A DNA stretch of 64,000 nucleotides from Symbiodinium natans (Eukaryota; Sar; Dinophyceae; Suessiales; Symbiodiniaceae). A program made the translations under genes and the position numbers. The stretch covers positions 457,501-521,500 of the forward strand of contig CAJNDS010002159.1 in assembly GCA_905221605.1 (NCBI GenBank), in the 5' to 3' direction. Each line of letters begins with the position of its first letter. Position 1 is the first letter of the stretch. Below the pieces are notes generated by a model. That model searched no databases. It worked only from the letters and a program-made list of their open reading frames with translations, and was not told the DNA's origin. Below are positions 44,501 through 58,200 of this stretch, piece by piece.

Positions 44501-47500
44501 TCAATGGCACTTGTCGTGCCCCTTGCATCGTTACACCACGGCCGACGGCAAATCGCGAAACTGCAACCGTGCAATTGGCGCTCATGGCGATCTGACTGAC
44601 GGGATCGTCCTTCGCAAGCTCAGATTTTGGATCTGGAAAGGCAGGCAGCATGAATCGTGAGTGGACGAGGCTTGGATAGGGCCTGGGCTCTGATTCCAGC
44701 TCCGAACCAAAAAGGGCAGAAGCCGATAAAGCTAGAACTAAGCGTCCGAAGCCTCAGACATCTTGGCCAAACCAAGTTGCTAGCTGCTTCCTTGAAATCT
44801 CAATTCGGGTTGAACGCGACATGTATTCTCCCCCTGCCCCAATCCCCACCTTATTTGGGGATCCTACTATTTGGGGATCCATAGAATCATGAGGGGCCCC
44901 CTATTTTCGTAAACCACCAGATGGGCCTCTTTAAGGATTATGCGCATTCTAAGCGCGCAGCTTTTGGTGTTTCTTTCGCCTCCCCCCCAAACAACAACAA
45001 AACAAGAGCGACAGAGAGCGACAGAGAGAGAGAGAGGCAGAGAGCGAGACAGAGAGGGCGAGATGTCAACCCTAAACCCTCAACCCTCAACCCTAAACCC
45101 TAAACCCTAAACCTTGAGCTGAATCCGGCAGGGCCGGAACCTGGTCCTGGCGGGCTTCACTGGCACGCCGATCCTCTCTGAGCCCAGTGAGGGGCGGCAG
45201 CCGCTGGGCTGAAGGGTTTAGGGTTTAGGGTTTAGGGTTTAGGGTTAGGGTTTAGGGTTTAGGGTTTAGGGTTTAGGGTTTAGGGTTTAGGGTTTAGGGT
45301 TTAGGGTTTAGGGTTTAGGGTTTAGGGTTTAGGGTTTCCAGGACGCAGAGTAGGCCCTTGTTCCCTTGTTTTGGGCCTCGGGATCCCTTATAAGTCCCTG
45401 TAAACCAAAAAGGGGCACCCATCTTTTTCTAGGTTACTTTTGGATCTAGTTTTCGGGTTTGAGGGTTTTAGGCCGATATTTCTTTATCAACATCAGTCCA
45501 AAGTATCCAATCGTATCATTGTTTTTGAGGGCTTCTAGGGCTTGAGGGTGTCGGGCGTTAGGGTTTTTGAGAGGGCTTTAGGGTGGGGCTTTAGGGTTTT
45601 GAAGGTTGTTAGGGTTTTTTGGGGGGTTTCGGGCTTTTGTAGGTCTTGGCGGTTTTCGGATGTAGGGTGTTCGATGTTAGGGCATTAGACCTACATGTAC
45701 CTCTTCAAAAGCTTGAAGCCTACAAACGCATGCCGTTGAGGAGGGAGGGGTGGGGGGGGGGCAGGGCAGCGCAGAAATTCCAGCAGGCTACTGGACATCA
45801 TCAAGGGTGTCCTTGCTCCAGACGGGGACGAGGGCTACCTCTCTTCCTTTCCCATGCACCTTCGCTGCGGTCAAAGTCGATTTTTTCGGTTTAGGGCTTA
45901 GGGTTCAGGGTTTAGGGTTTAGGGTTGTAACTGGTAGGGCTCTTAAACAACCAACCCTTAAAATCTGCACAATCCCTTCACACATCCGGCAGTACGAGAT
46001 GATTGGCCATGAACCTAAGCCGGTTCTGCCTTCCCAAGTGCAGGCTCCAATCATCCCAGCAGACGCAGTGGAACGAAACTTTTCCGCCCATAAACGCCCT
46101 AAACCCTAAGCCCGATATCCCCAAAACCCTATAGAGGAAACAGGGTGCACCGCATCACCCCGCGTTTCCACAAGGAAAGAATCCAGAACCGAAGCCTGAA
46201 TTTCCAAAAGCTGAACATTGAAGTGCGTGTGGCGTGGCAACAAGAAGTTTCGAGAAGTACTCAAGGAACCCTGTCACAAATGCCATGTCACACTCATGTA
46301 GAGGGTGACACCATCCTTCCTCTGATGCAGAAGGACGTTTCCCTGAACCCTAAACCTTGAACCCTAAGCCCTAAACCCCATACCGCCCATACCCTAAACC
46401 CTAAACCCTAAACCCTAAACCCTAAACCCGAAGCCCTCAACCATACTCTTCAAAGGGTTTCAGGGGGGAACTTTTGGGTTACCAAGGCGGCCACAGCCGC
46501 TCTTCCCCGTGTCGCTGCCCCGGGGCCTCCCAGACGGTGTGCTGACGCTGGCGCGGAAGCGGCAGCTGATTCGGAAGGCAGAGAGGGAGCAACCTGTGGG
46601 TTTATGGGTTCAGGGTTTAGGGTTTAGGGTTTAGGGTTTAGGGTTTAGGGTTTTCACTTTGGGGTTTCGGGTGTAGGGTTTGGGCTGGGTTCAGGGGTTT
46701 AGTTTCGCGCCTAGGCACTTGGCGGGGGCCCTGGACATGAATGAAGCCTAACTCCGAAAATTTGGGTAATCTCTTCGGGGAGGGTTCTATAGGATAAGGA
46801 CTATAGTATTTTGGGGTATCTTGCGGTAGCCAGTAGGTCGGGAATTGCCCCAACTCCGAAGCCTTAAGCTCCCCTTGGAGCCCAAAAGCTTTTTGAAGAT
46901 TTTTGCGCTTCGGGCTGGGTGCAATGTTGAAGACTTAAGCTGCTATCCCCAAACTTTGACATACTCAAAATACCCATTCTGACCCGAAGCCCCTAAAGGT
47001 TTAGGGTTTAGGGTTTAGGGCTTAGGGTTCAGGGTTTAGGAAGTTTAGGTTTTTCTATCTTCGGCTAAATCTGATCGCGCCCCCTCTCCCCCTCTGCGCA
47101 GCATGGTGCTTTGCGGGTGCAGGTCGAGATGCGCGGGGAGGCGCTGAAGGTCTACGCCGCTTGACTGGGACGGCTGTGACCTAACAGGGTGCCCGCAAAG
47201 TTTGAACATGCAAGGTTTGAAGGTTCCGAAGGGTTCTTTACGGTTTAGGGTCTAGGCCTCCTTCAAGCGTAGCCCGGACCTTGCAGTATGGGTGCCCCCA
47301 ATTCTTGGTTTTCGGGTGAGCTCCCTTCAATGAGTTACCGGTGCTACGAGGCCGTAAAGGCCCGAAGCTATCAACCTACATGCCAAGCTGTTGCCAATAG
47401 GGTCTCCCCTTAACCTTAAGCCCTAGTTGGTTCGTTCTCCAAAGTATGTTTTTCTTGCGGGTACAATAAGTTTTGGGTGGATCCAAGGATTCAGTGTGTT

Positions 47501-47976
47501 TTTTCGTCAAAGAAGTGGAGCCACTCGTGGTAATATCGTAGGAACTCAGGGAGCTCCCATAATTCTCATGCACATGCCCGAAAAGCCGGACCTACCCTCT
47601 CCTTAGCCTGCCTGCAAAAGGTTTAGGGTTTAGGGTTTAGGGTTTAGGGTTTAGGGTAGATCCCTAAACCTTAAACCCCAATCCCTAAACCCTCCTAGAG
47701 CCTGCAGCCTCTATGTGCACCCCTAAGGACCTGAAACGTCGCCTCGGCCTGCCTGGTCGCCGCCTTCGCGCCTACTGCAATGCTGCTTTGCAGACAGCAG
47801 GGTTTAGGGTTTATGGTTTAGGGTTTGGGGGGTTTGAATCTAGCTGTTCTACATCATGGGCAGCTCGGGGTACCCTAATCTACAAGGAGTACAGTAGCAT
47901 GTATAGGTGCATACAACTAAATAATATCTATATCTATATCTATATCTATATCTATATCTATATCTATATCTATATC

Positions 47977-48008
<32 letters not shown>

Positions 48009-49156
48009 TATGTACACGTATCAGACACTTAGTATAAGCAACCTCCAATAGATTTGGTCACAATAGTCAGATACCACATGTTTGAGAAACATGTGCATTT
48101 ATTCGATGTACATCGCCTCCTGGTGGGTAAAGGGGGAGAGCATCCACATGCATAATGAATATATACCTGTATGTATTTACGTGCATGCAGAGTTGTGTTT
48201 ATTTATACTTCATACAAGTTAGGGTATTAAGTTCATACAGAGAGAGCAAAAGAGCAAAAGAGAGAGAGAGAGAGAGCAAAGACAGTAGAGAGCGGCGGTA
48301 GAGCAGTGTAGAGTAGCGTAGAGTAGCGTAGAGTAGCGTAGAGTAGAGTAGATCTTCGAGTCGCACAGTTATGTAGAGTACAGTAGAGTCTGGACCTTGA
48401 CTAGAGCAGATTAAGCAGGCTCTCGAATGCAGATCCAAGCAATGTCGTTTGTAGGGTGTGTGGTTTCAGGCTGGCGAGGCTTTGCGTTTGTTGGAGCTTT
48501 AGGGTTGGAATTTTAGGATTTACCTTCTAAACCTTTGCGGTTCCCATTCTCCATTTGGGTTCTGAATTCCTGTAAACAAGAACTCACTGGATGAACAAAC
48601 AAGTGTACCCTTGTCATAGTGTGTCATAGTGTGGTTTCTGGGCTGCTCCTGTCAACCCTGCCGTCATCCTTCACGTGCTGAAGCAAGCCTGACACGGTTG
48701 TTCTTAGACGAGGAAAGGGGTCTCCGAGGGGGTTTGGGTTTTAGGGGTTCGGGTCTGTTATGCCCACGCAACCCCTGGAATACTAGGAACACTGGGTTAT
48801 GCACCATACCCTCCTTGGACTCTCCTCCCTTATGGACCTACATCAGACCCCGTCAGATTGGTTATTCTGAGCAATTTGGTTATTGAGGGATTAAACCCAG
48901 AAGCCTTTAAGCCCAAAGCCCTTTAAACAAGCTTGTCGCCTCCAAGGGGGGCTTCAAATCAACCTTACGATCTTGCACCGAGGTCAGCATTTTCCACGCG
49001 GCTTTCCACGACGGCAAGATGGGAAGCAAGAAGAAGACCCTCACTTCGCATATGCCTTCGACAGATTTCTTCTGGGCTGAGACCCCCTCAACCCTAAACC
49101 CAAAACCCTAAACCTCGACATGCGTAAACTCCTAAGCCATTGAAGTCCTGAAGCTC

Positions 49157-49203
<47 letters not shown>

Positions 49204-52200
49204 ATCCCCATACACTCTGCAAAAGGATCAAGACACGAGATCAAACCCTGAACCCTGAACGTTAAAACAACAAAGGGGTAGGGGGTAAAGCCCCGGAAAT
49301 CTTCAAGCCCCGACACTCAGCTCCAGGACCGGAAGACGGCTTTTTGGGGCTGCTTGCGGGGGGCTTTGGGGGATTGTTAGATCGCCTTCGGAATCTTTAA
49401 TCAATGTCCCCAAACCCTAAATCCTAAACCCTAAACTTTCCCTAAACCCTAAACCCTAAACCCTGAACCCAAGGAGACCGGGTCCAAGACTTCAGTCTCC
49501 GTCGTATTTTGTTTTTTGGTCAGCTTGAAGACTTTAGGGTTTAGGGTTTAGGGTTTAGGGTTTAGGGTTTAGGGTTTAGGGTTTAGGGTTTAGGGCTTTC
49601 TAGAGTTTGGGAGCTGGGCGGTTGCGACTTTAGGCTTGAAGGAAGGTGTTTGAGTCCCTAAGCCCTAACCCCTAAACCCTAAACCCTTAGACCCTAAACC
49701 CAAACCCAAAAACCCTTAGACCCTAAACCCTTAGACCCTGAACCCAAAACCCAAAGCCCTGAACCCTGAACCGCGCTTTCAGGATTCGGGGGCGAAGTGC
49801 TTCAGGAGTTCGTCCGCAGAGCTTCAGTGCTAACTCTCTGAATGGGGTTCAAGGTTCAGGGTTCAGCCCTAAACCTAGGATGCCCAGTAGTACCCTTATT
49901 CCCTTTTTGGGGGAGTTTAGGTTCCCTTATAAACCCCTTTAAGCAAAAAAGGGCACCCTTTTTAAGCCTAGGTTACTGGGCAGTTTAGGGTTTAGGGTTT
50001 AGGGTTTAGGGTTTAGGGTTTTTAGACCGCAAAGCAGGAGACCTCCAGCCTAAGGATCTTGGCAAACCCTGACGACTGTTGCCCAAAGCTCCTGGCCATC
50101 GCGGAGGCGGTGCACACTTTTAGTTTAGGGTTTGGCGGTTTTTGGGGGTTTAGGGTTTAGGGTTTAGGGTTTAGGGTTTAGGGTTTAGGGTTTAGGGTGA
50201 AAGGGTTTGGTGTTTTAGGGCCTATTAGGGGCTTAGGGCTTTTGGGGTTTACTGTTTTTGGTAGCCCAGTCGTGCCATTTTGCCTCTGAGTTCTTGGTTC
50301 TAGGTTCCCTTACACAGTAAGCAACCCCAGAAAGCGTACCCTTGCTATTATAATTACTGGGCAGACAAGATTTTGACATTATTCTTGGTTTTGGAGGGGG
50401 AGGCTGTTGTTGTAACACAGTCCTCTTCTTGTGTGCCCGAAGACCTTAGGGGCCAAGCTAGCCCTAAAATTGGGGGTGAAGAACCCTATGCTCCTATAAT
50501 CCCTACTAGGCTTTGTTTTAGAGTACTATACTTTAATATTTTTTGGTTTGGGCAGAAGCCATTGTAGCGTTCGGCATAAAGGAGGTTAGTAAGTGGAGAG
50601 CCTGCTCAAAACAGCTTCTCCCAACATGCTCGGTGGGAATCCCAGAAGTATCCCAGGAAAGGGAAAATGCATGTGTAAAAATGCAATGTGTATACATATA
50701 TATATATATATGTATGTTACATATGTGTTTATTCTTGCTTAGGGCGACATAGGGATTACTGTCTTCCATTTTTGGGGGTGTTTTAAGCACATAGTAGTTT
50801 GGGGGCGGGGGAGTAGAGTTGCAAATCAGCAGTTGAGCCAAAACGCGCCTTCACCATTGCGCCAAAACCCTAAACCCCTAAACCTAAGCCCGAAAAGCCC
50901 GAACCAGCCAGTGGCGGTTGCTTGGAACTGCTAACTTCCCTCCCCCTCAACATTCTGTGTGGCGCCGAAGCTACTTGAGGGGTGTGCTGAAGACACCCGA
51001 AGCACAACGCCGACAACCCTACACCCTAATTAAAGGCCAAACCTTAAACCTAAACCCTAATCCCCAAAACCCTAAACGCGAAACCCTAAACCCGAAACCC
51101 CCTAAACCCTAAACCTAACACCAGGCCGTGGCAGCTTCGCCACTCAAGGCAGTCATCATGATCGCCAGAACCTCCGGCTACACTGCCCCTGGGATACCTA
51201 AAGCTTCGTGTTTTGGGGTTTAGGGTTTAGGGTTTAGGGTTTAGGGTTTAGGGTTTAGGGTTTATTTGGGGGTTTAGGGGTTTAGGGGTTTAGGGGTTTA
51301 GGGGTTAGGGGTTAGGGGTTTAGGGGTGTAGGGGTTTAGGGGTTTAGGGGCTTAGGGGTTTAGGGGTTTAGGGGTTTAGGGGTTTAGGGGTTTAGGGGTT
51401 TACGGGGTTTACGGGGTTTAGGGGTTTAGGGGTTTAGGGGTTTAGGGCTTACGGGGTTAGGGCTTAGGTTTTTGTTCTAGGGTTTGGGGGTTTAGTCGGG
51501 GCGCCAAGATGAACGGGTTTTGGTGGCGGAAGGGCCTTGAGAGTTTGCGTGTAAACACTAAGACCTAAGCTCCAAACCCCGATTCCTAAACCCTACACCA
51601 ACAGCTCCCTAAACCTTAAACCCCAAACCTGAACTCCCTAAACCAACCCTAAACCCTAAACTCCAAACCCTAAACCCTAAACTCCCGAAACTCCCTGAAC
51701 CAACAACCCCATGTGAGCCTATGTGGGGGTTGACGAAAATAAGGAATCCCTAGTAGTCCCCCAACTAGCAGGGTTCCCCAAGTAAGGTACCCCTAATGTC
51801 GGAAAGCCCCAAAATGTTGGGTTCAACCCTGTTTAGGGTTTAGGGTTTAGGGTTTAGGGTTTAGGGTTTAGGGTTTAGGGTTTAGGGTTTAGGGTTTAGG
51901 GTTTAGGGTTTAGGGTTTAGGGTTTATAAACCCTACACCCTAAATCGCTCATCATAGAAAGCTGTGGGGTCGGCCAAGAGGATCTACTGTAGGAGTTGGG
52001 GGGGTATATAGGATTCGGAAACTCGGGTTTAGGGTTTAGGGTTTAGGGTTAGGGTTTAGTGTTCAAAGATTAGGGTTTAGGGTTCTGAACCGCCGCGAGG
52101 GGTCTGAGGGTGAGTTCGGGTGTAGCTATTCTGTTCTGGAGTAGCCGCCGCGCACAGGATAGCACATCATTGCCCCTCTTAATGAAGTCGAAGTAGGCAC

Positions 52201-55200
52201 CCCTAACCCTAAACCCTAAACCCTAAACCCTAAACCCTAACGCCCAGGTCATGCTGGAGCTGATGCCTGCCTGCGTTGGGAGACCTTTCTCTTCGCCTTT
52301 CTTCAGCCTATCACCCCCTAAGGCCCTAAAGCCCCTCAAACCGTGTTGAACCCTCAAACCCCGGTTTAGGGTTTAGGGTTCAGGGTTCAGGGTTCAGGGT
52401 TTAACCCTCAGAACCACCCTAAACCCTAAAACTCTGCACGCCCTGAAGCCCTGAACCCTTTTCCTGCTAGACCCTTCAAACCCGAGACCCTACAAACCCT
52501 ATAAATCCTATAAACGCTATAAACCCTCTCAACCCCATGAACCCCAGAAACCCTGTAAACCCTATAACCCCATAAACCCTATAAACCCTATAAACCCCAT
52601 AAACCCTATAAACCCTGTAAACCGCATAAACCCTATAAACCCAATAAACCCCTTAAACCCTATACAAACCCTATGAACCCGCCAAGGATGAAGCACCTGG
52701 CCGCCAAGTCAGAAGTTCCCTTCTCCGTCGCCACGATCAACGAGCTGTCGGCCGCGCGGCGTCAGGGCTTTTGGCTTATGAACCCCCCCCCCAAAAAAAA
52801 AAAAGGAACATTATTCCCACAAAGGGCAATATGGGGATTATGATTGTCTTTTTAGGTTTGTTTTTTTTGTTGGGGGGGGGGGGGTTCTTAAGCAAATAGT
52901 AGGTGAGGGCTCGTCTTCGTTTTGTCGGTTTGGGGCCTTGGGAGGGCATAGGCTTTAGGACTGGGGTGGCAGGGTTTAGGGTTTAGGGTTTAGGGTTTAG
53001 GGTTTAGGGTTTAGGGTTTAGGGTTTAGGGTTTAGGGTTTAGGGTTTAGGGTTTAGGGTTTAGGGTTTAGGGTTTACGGTTTAGGGTTTAGGGGTAGGGT
53101 TCAGGGACCACGCGGCAACGCTGCAAGGCTTCAACGGCTGTGATATGGATGTTCGCTGGAAGTTGCACCTGAACTCTAAGCCCTCTGGAGCCCTAAACCC
53201 TCAAATCCTGAGACCTGAAGCCCCTGAGCCTTGGGATCTTACCTTAAGGGATTATCATGGGGTTACTAGAATTACTAGAATCCCTACTAAGGATTGTCAG
53301 TATGAGGAGGAACATCCCAACCCTAAGGCCCTAAGACTGTGAAGCCAACATCCGGGCTCTCTGACACCTAACCGTAGACCTTTAACCTAAGGCCCTCCAA
53401 TCTCCGAACCCCCACGAACCCAGAAAGCCCTTTAGGGTTTGGGGTTGAGGGTTTTATTAGGTTTTTGGGGAACTTCGCCCGCGTTGAGGAGTTCAATCAC
53501 TGCTCGAACCTCCGGGGGGAAGTTTTCCGAGTTCTCGTGGCAGATTCCATGCAGTGTTCCTCGGACTGTTTGGTGCTTGGGAGGTTTGTGTACGTGGTGG
53601 AGTTTCGGGCCCTGAACCCTAAACCCTTAGCCCTAAACCCTAAACCCTAAACCCTAACCCCCAAACCACCGAAAGCTCTCTTGCAAGGGGTTTGGGGTTT
53701 TTGGGCTCCACCAGCCCCTCGAGATACCCTAAGCCCTTGAAACCCCGTTATCTTCAACCCTTAAACCATAAACCCTAAACCACCTCCCTAAACTTCCTAA
53801 AGCCTAGATCCCATACCAACCCCAAATGCTCAGCAAGCCCCCAACCCTTCATAAACCTTCAATCCTACAGCATGAACCCCCCCCAAAAAAATCCTAAATC
53901 CTATTGAAACCCTAAACCCTAAACCCTAAACCCTAAACCCTAAACCCTAAAGCCCCCACCAAAAAAATCCTATAAACACCTCCTATATCCGGCATCAACT
54001 CCTGGGTTGATTTCTGGGCTGCCGAGAAGTTGAAGGGTTTAGGGTTTAGGGTTTAGGGTTTAGGGTTTAGGGTTTAGGGTTTAGGGTTTAGGGTTTAGGG
54101 TTTAGGGTTTTGGGGGGTTGAGGGTGTAGGGTTAGGGTTGAGGGATAGGGCCCAACGCCCCTTCATGGCTAAACCCTCGACCGTAATCCCTCAGTAAACC
54201 CTAACCCCTAGACCCTAAACCCTCAACCCTCAACCCTAAACCCTAGGCTCGGAGGGAGTGAGTTTCCTGAGCGTCCGCCGCACCTACCTGGCCGACGCAC
54301 CACGCCCGCAACCGTGGGGTATAGGGTTTAGGGTTTAGGGTTTCGGGTTTAGGGTTTAGGGTTCAGGGGATTTAGGGGGTTTTAGGGGGTTCAGGGGGTT
54401 CAGGGGGTTTAGGGGGTTCAGGGGGGTTCAGGGGTCTTAGGGGAAGAGAGGGTTTAAGGGCTTCACGGTTTGAGGGTTTTAGGTCCAAGGGTTTCGGGTT
54501 TAGTGGTGTAGGGGTTGGCAATCGTGTCACCAGCACTCGCGCTCTCCCCAGTTCTAAGGGGAGTTCTATGGGCCCATAGCATGGTAGGGTTTCGGGTTTA
54601 GGGTCTAGGGTTAAGGTAAGGGTAGTTACTTATCATGGTCCCTTGCCTCCTTTCCTGGGTTCTGAAGTATGGGCCCTTGGGTTGTATGGGGTATGTAAGG
54701 GGTATACACGGGGTCCCCTTTTAAGGGCCCATACGAAGTGTTGCTGTATAGCCCTGAAAACCAAATCCTATAAACCCTCCTAAACCCTTGAGCCGTTTTG
54801 TTCTAAATCCCAAAGCCCTCCTACTAATCCCTAAGTCCCCGAATGACTAGTTCTTATTCATAGGCCCTTTTGAACCACAAGGGTCACCCTTTTGTGTTCC
54901 TAGGTTAATCTTGGGCCTAGGGTTTATATGATTTTCTTTTTTCTAGATGCGGCTTGAAGTCGGCTCCTCCGTATGGGGGGGGGTAGGGATGACCACCACA
55001 TTCCCTACTTGGAAGCCCCTTTTGACTTAGGAAGTCTGCTTAGCATCCCCTAGAAACCGTACAAGACCCCCCGTAACCCAACTTCCTATCACTACTTACT
55101 AAGCCATAAGGGCTTCCAAGTCCTCTAGACTAACTGTCCCATGACATGGCAAATGACTGTTGTTCGCGCGTTCTAAGTTCTGACGTCGCTTGGGTTCTAC

Positions 55201-58200
55201 CGGACATATAGGATCACCCTAAACCCTAAACCCTAAACCTAAAACCTACACTTTACCCCTAAATTTTCATGAGATGAACACGAAAGGTGCCGGTGTCCCC
55301 GAGCGGCTTCATCCAGCAGTGTGGACGCGCCATCCGAATGCCCGCAGTCCCAGCGGTGAATTAAGAAACCTTAAACCGTAAACCCGAATTCAGGTTTGTC
55401 ACGGAAGCACAGTTGAGATTTGGGGTTTAGGTGTCTACGGGTTTAGGGCTTAGGGATGTTTGGGGCTTTAAGGATGTTTAGGGCTTTAGGGTTTAGGCTT
55501 CACTTCAGCGGTTTAGGGGCTTTGCGGGCAGAGTCAGGTCTGGGAAAAGCCAGGCGAAGCCGAAATGTCAAGGGCAGCAGAAGACCCAACATGGTGCCTC
55601 CTTTAAGGGGGGGGTGGGGGGGGTTCAGGGTTTAGGGTTTAGGGTTTGGGGTTTGGGGTTTTGGGGTTTTGGGTTTTTGGGTTTTGGGTTTTGGGTTTAG
55701 GCAGAGTAGCCCCCTTATTCACTTTTTTAGGGCTTAGGTTCCCTTGCACTTTGTTCTTTGAACCAAAAAGGGTACCCTTTTCATTCCTTGGATATTCTTG
55801 GGTCTCCTATGCATCCTAAGCAACCCCCTCCAAAACAAGCGGGACTTTGGGCCTTCTAAGGGTTTGAGGGGCTTTAGGGTTTAAAGAGGCTTTCTGGACC
55901 ATCCTACCCCCTGGAGGTATGGCCACAGGGGTCTCCCGGCTGACGAGCAGACGGTGACCACACAGCTCTTCGTCACGATGCTGCCCAAGTGGACGCTTGC
56001 AACGGTGTTGGAGGAACGTGGGGTGTTCCACCCTAAACCCTAAACCCTATAAAGCCCTAAACCCTATCAACCCTACAAACCCTAAACCCTAAGTCCCCGA
56101 CCTGAAAAAACTGGACCCCAAAATTTGGGGTCCTACACCCTCTACTGCTTCCCGAGCCCCCTGAGCCCTGAACAAGAAGATCTTAGGTTTGGGGTTTAGG
56201 GTTTAGGGTTTAGGGTTTAGGGATTGGTGTTTAGGGTTTATAGGGCTAGAATTTGAATCATCTGTGTGTGGTCTGCCACCTTGATGCGACAGCGAACCCT
56301 AAACCCTAAACCCTAAATCCTAAACCCTAAACCCTAAACCCCCAAGTCGTAACCCCCAATCTTCTGCTTGGGGGGACATGGCACCCTGGGTCTAATTAGT
56401 GTTCTTGACGCTGCGCATTTGACGATTTTTTTGCTGGAGGTTGGAAGATTTCAGTTGTTATGTTTACCTGCTGGGACGCCCAGTGCTTGAAGCACACTTG
56501 CTCCTCGCAATCCCTTGATAACTCATCGTTCAGCCTTCTCTCTGGATTTGCGGGGTTGCAGGGTTTAGCGGGCTTGCAAGGGGCCTACAGGGGCTTACTG
56601 GGGATGTTCCCCCTTATGATAACAGTCCTTCGTAGGGATTATAACTGGGGGGGGGGGGGGGGGGGGGGGGTGGCTGATGGTTCTTTTTCGTATTTTTTCA
56701 TGGTTCTTTTTTCGTATTTTTTCTGGTTTTTTTTTCGTATTTTTTATGGTTTCAGGTGAACCCTAAACCCTAAACCCTAAACCCTAAACCCTAAACCCTA
56801 AACCCTAAACCCTAAACCCTAAACCCTAAACCCTAAACCCTAAACCCTAAACCCTAAACCCTAAACCCTAAACCCCAAACCCCAAACCCCAAACCCTAAA
56901 CCCTAACCCTAAAGCCTAAACCCTAAAGCCTAAACCCTAAACCCTAAACCCAAGACCATGAAAATACGAAAAAAAAAACAAAAAAAATACGAAAAAAAAA
57001 CCTGGACCCGGTGGGGGTACTCTAATCCCTATTAAGGACTGCTAGTAGAAGGGGGGAACATCCCAGCTTTTAGGGACTTCTAGGGTTCATAGCATCTTTG
57101 AAGGTCCCTTAAACGGGTCCCGCCTGTAGTCCCTTGACCTTATCTTGCCAGAGGAACATGACCATGGGTGTCCCATCCTCCGGAAAGGTCGCCGATTAGC
57201 AGAGCTGGCAGAGCTAGCCCTAAACCCTAAGCCCTGAGCCCTCAGCCCTAAGCCCGATCTAGAGATCCAAGAACCTGAGAAAAACTGGGTCGTCAAACGG
57301 GAACTTGGGTTTGGAGGCCCAAGTTCTCAAACCGCGTTTTTACAATCACAGCCAGGTTCTGAACTTCTGCAGTTCTTGGGAATCCAAACTACCCGTCTCG
57401 GAAACCCGCCAAAAAGCGCATCCTGGGAACTGCGGCCTTCTCCCCAATTCTCCCAAGCGGCCTACTTCTTCCTGGGTTTTGGAGTCCCTAGATAAGACCT
57501 GAGCCCTCAGCCCTCAGCACTAAGCCCTACTAAAGCTCTAAGCGCTAGCAAAGCCCTAGGACCTACTACAGCCCTGAAGCCCTACAGCCCCAAACCCTAA
57601 ACCCTAAACCCTAAACCCTAAACCCTAAACCCTAAACCCTAAACCCTAAACCCTAAGTCACAACACAGCAACTCAGGATGCGGTCTTCTTCCCTCGCATG
57701 CTGGGCAGCTCGGAGGGCAGTCAGGCCGTCTCTGACAGACTCCTCCTAGCCCTAAACCCTAAACCCTAAACCTTAAACCCTAAACCCTAAACTCCACACC
57801 AGAACAAATGAAGCCCCCAAGTCCACATAGCCTGGCATGTCCCGAGCTCATGTTGAAGAAAATTCCGGGCGTAGTTTGAAGATGCGATATTGTGGGTTTA
57901 GGGTTTAGGGTTTAGGGGAAAAGGGCTACGGGTCATAGGGTTTAGGCTGATAGGGTTTATATAGGGTTTAGTTTAGGGGTATAGGCTTTAGTGTTTAGGG
58001 CTCATGGTTTTAGGGTTCCTTAGAGATGTTGGTGAGTGTCTATATCTTCTGGGGATACAAGGACCCTATACGTTATATCCCAGAGCCTCTGCCAGTTGAG
58101 GCACTGAGGGCCCAGAAGAAGCACACCAGTGGCAAGGAGGTTGACACTGGGCCAGCTTGGGGGCACTTTGATTGTGGAGCTGAGGGTTTAGGGCTATCCT

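Noticed and set aside
45001-45103. Arg/Glu-rich open frame
   Set aside because: GA microsatellite followed by CCCTAAA repeat.
49783-49826. Exon EVLQEFVRRAS between helicase exons 48983 and 50055
   Set aside because: Direct joining of its neighbours keeps phase and gives better continuity; three frames are open here.
51218-53100. A true telomere or chromosome end
   Set aside because: Arrays occur in both orientations throughout the window with genes continuing across them, so these are interstitial arrays.
55551-55607. Exon-like frame with AEMSRAAEDPTWCLL
   Set aside because: Lies inside the intron between the motif VI exon (ending 55339) and YGHRGLP (starting 55917), which join perfectly without it.
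55816-56031. Minus-strand 71-codon frame
   Set aside because: Exact shadow of the YGHRGLP helicase exon.
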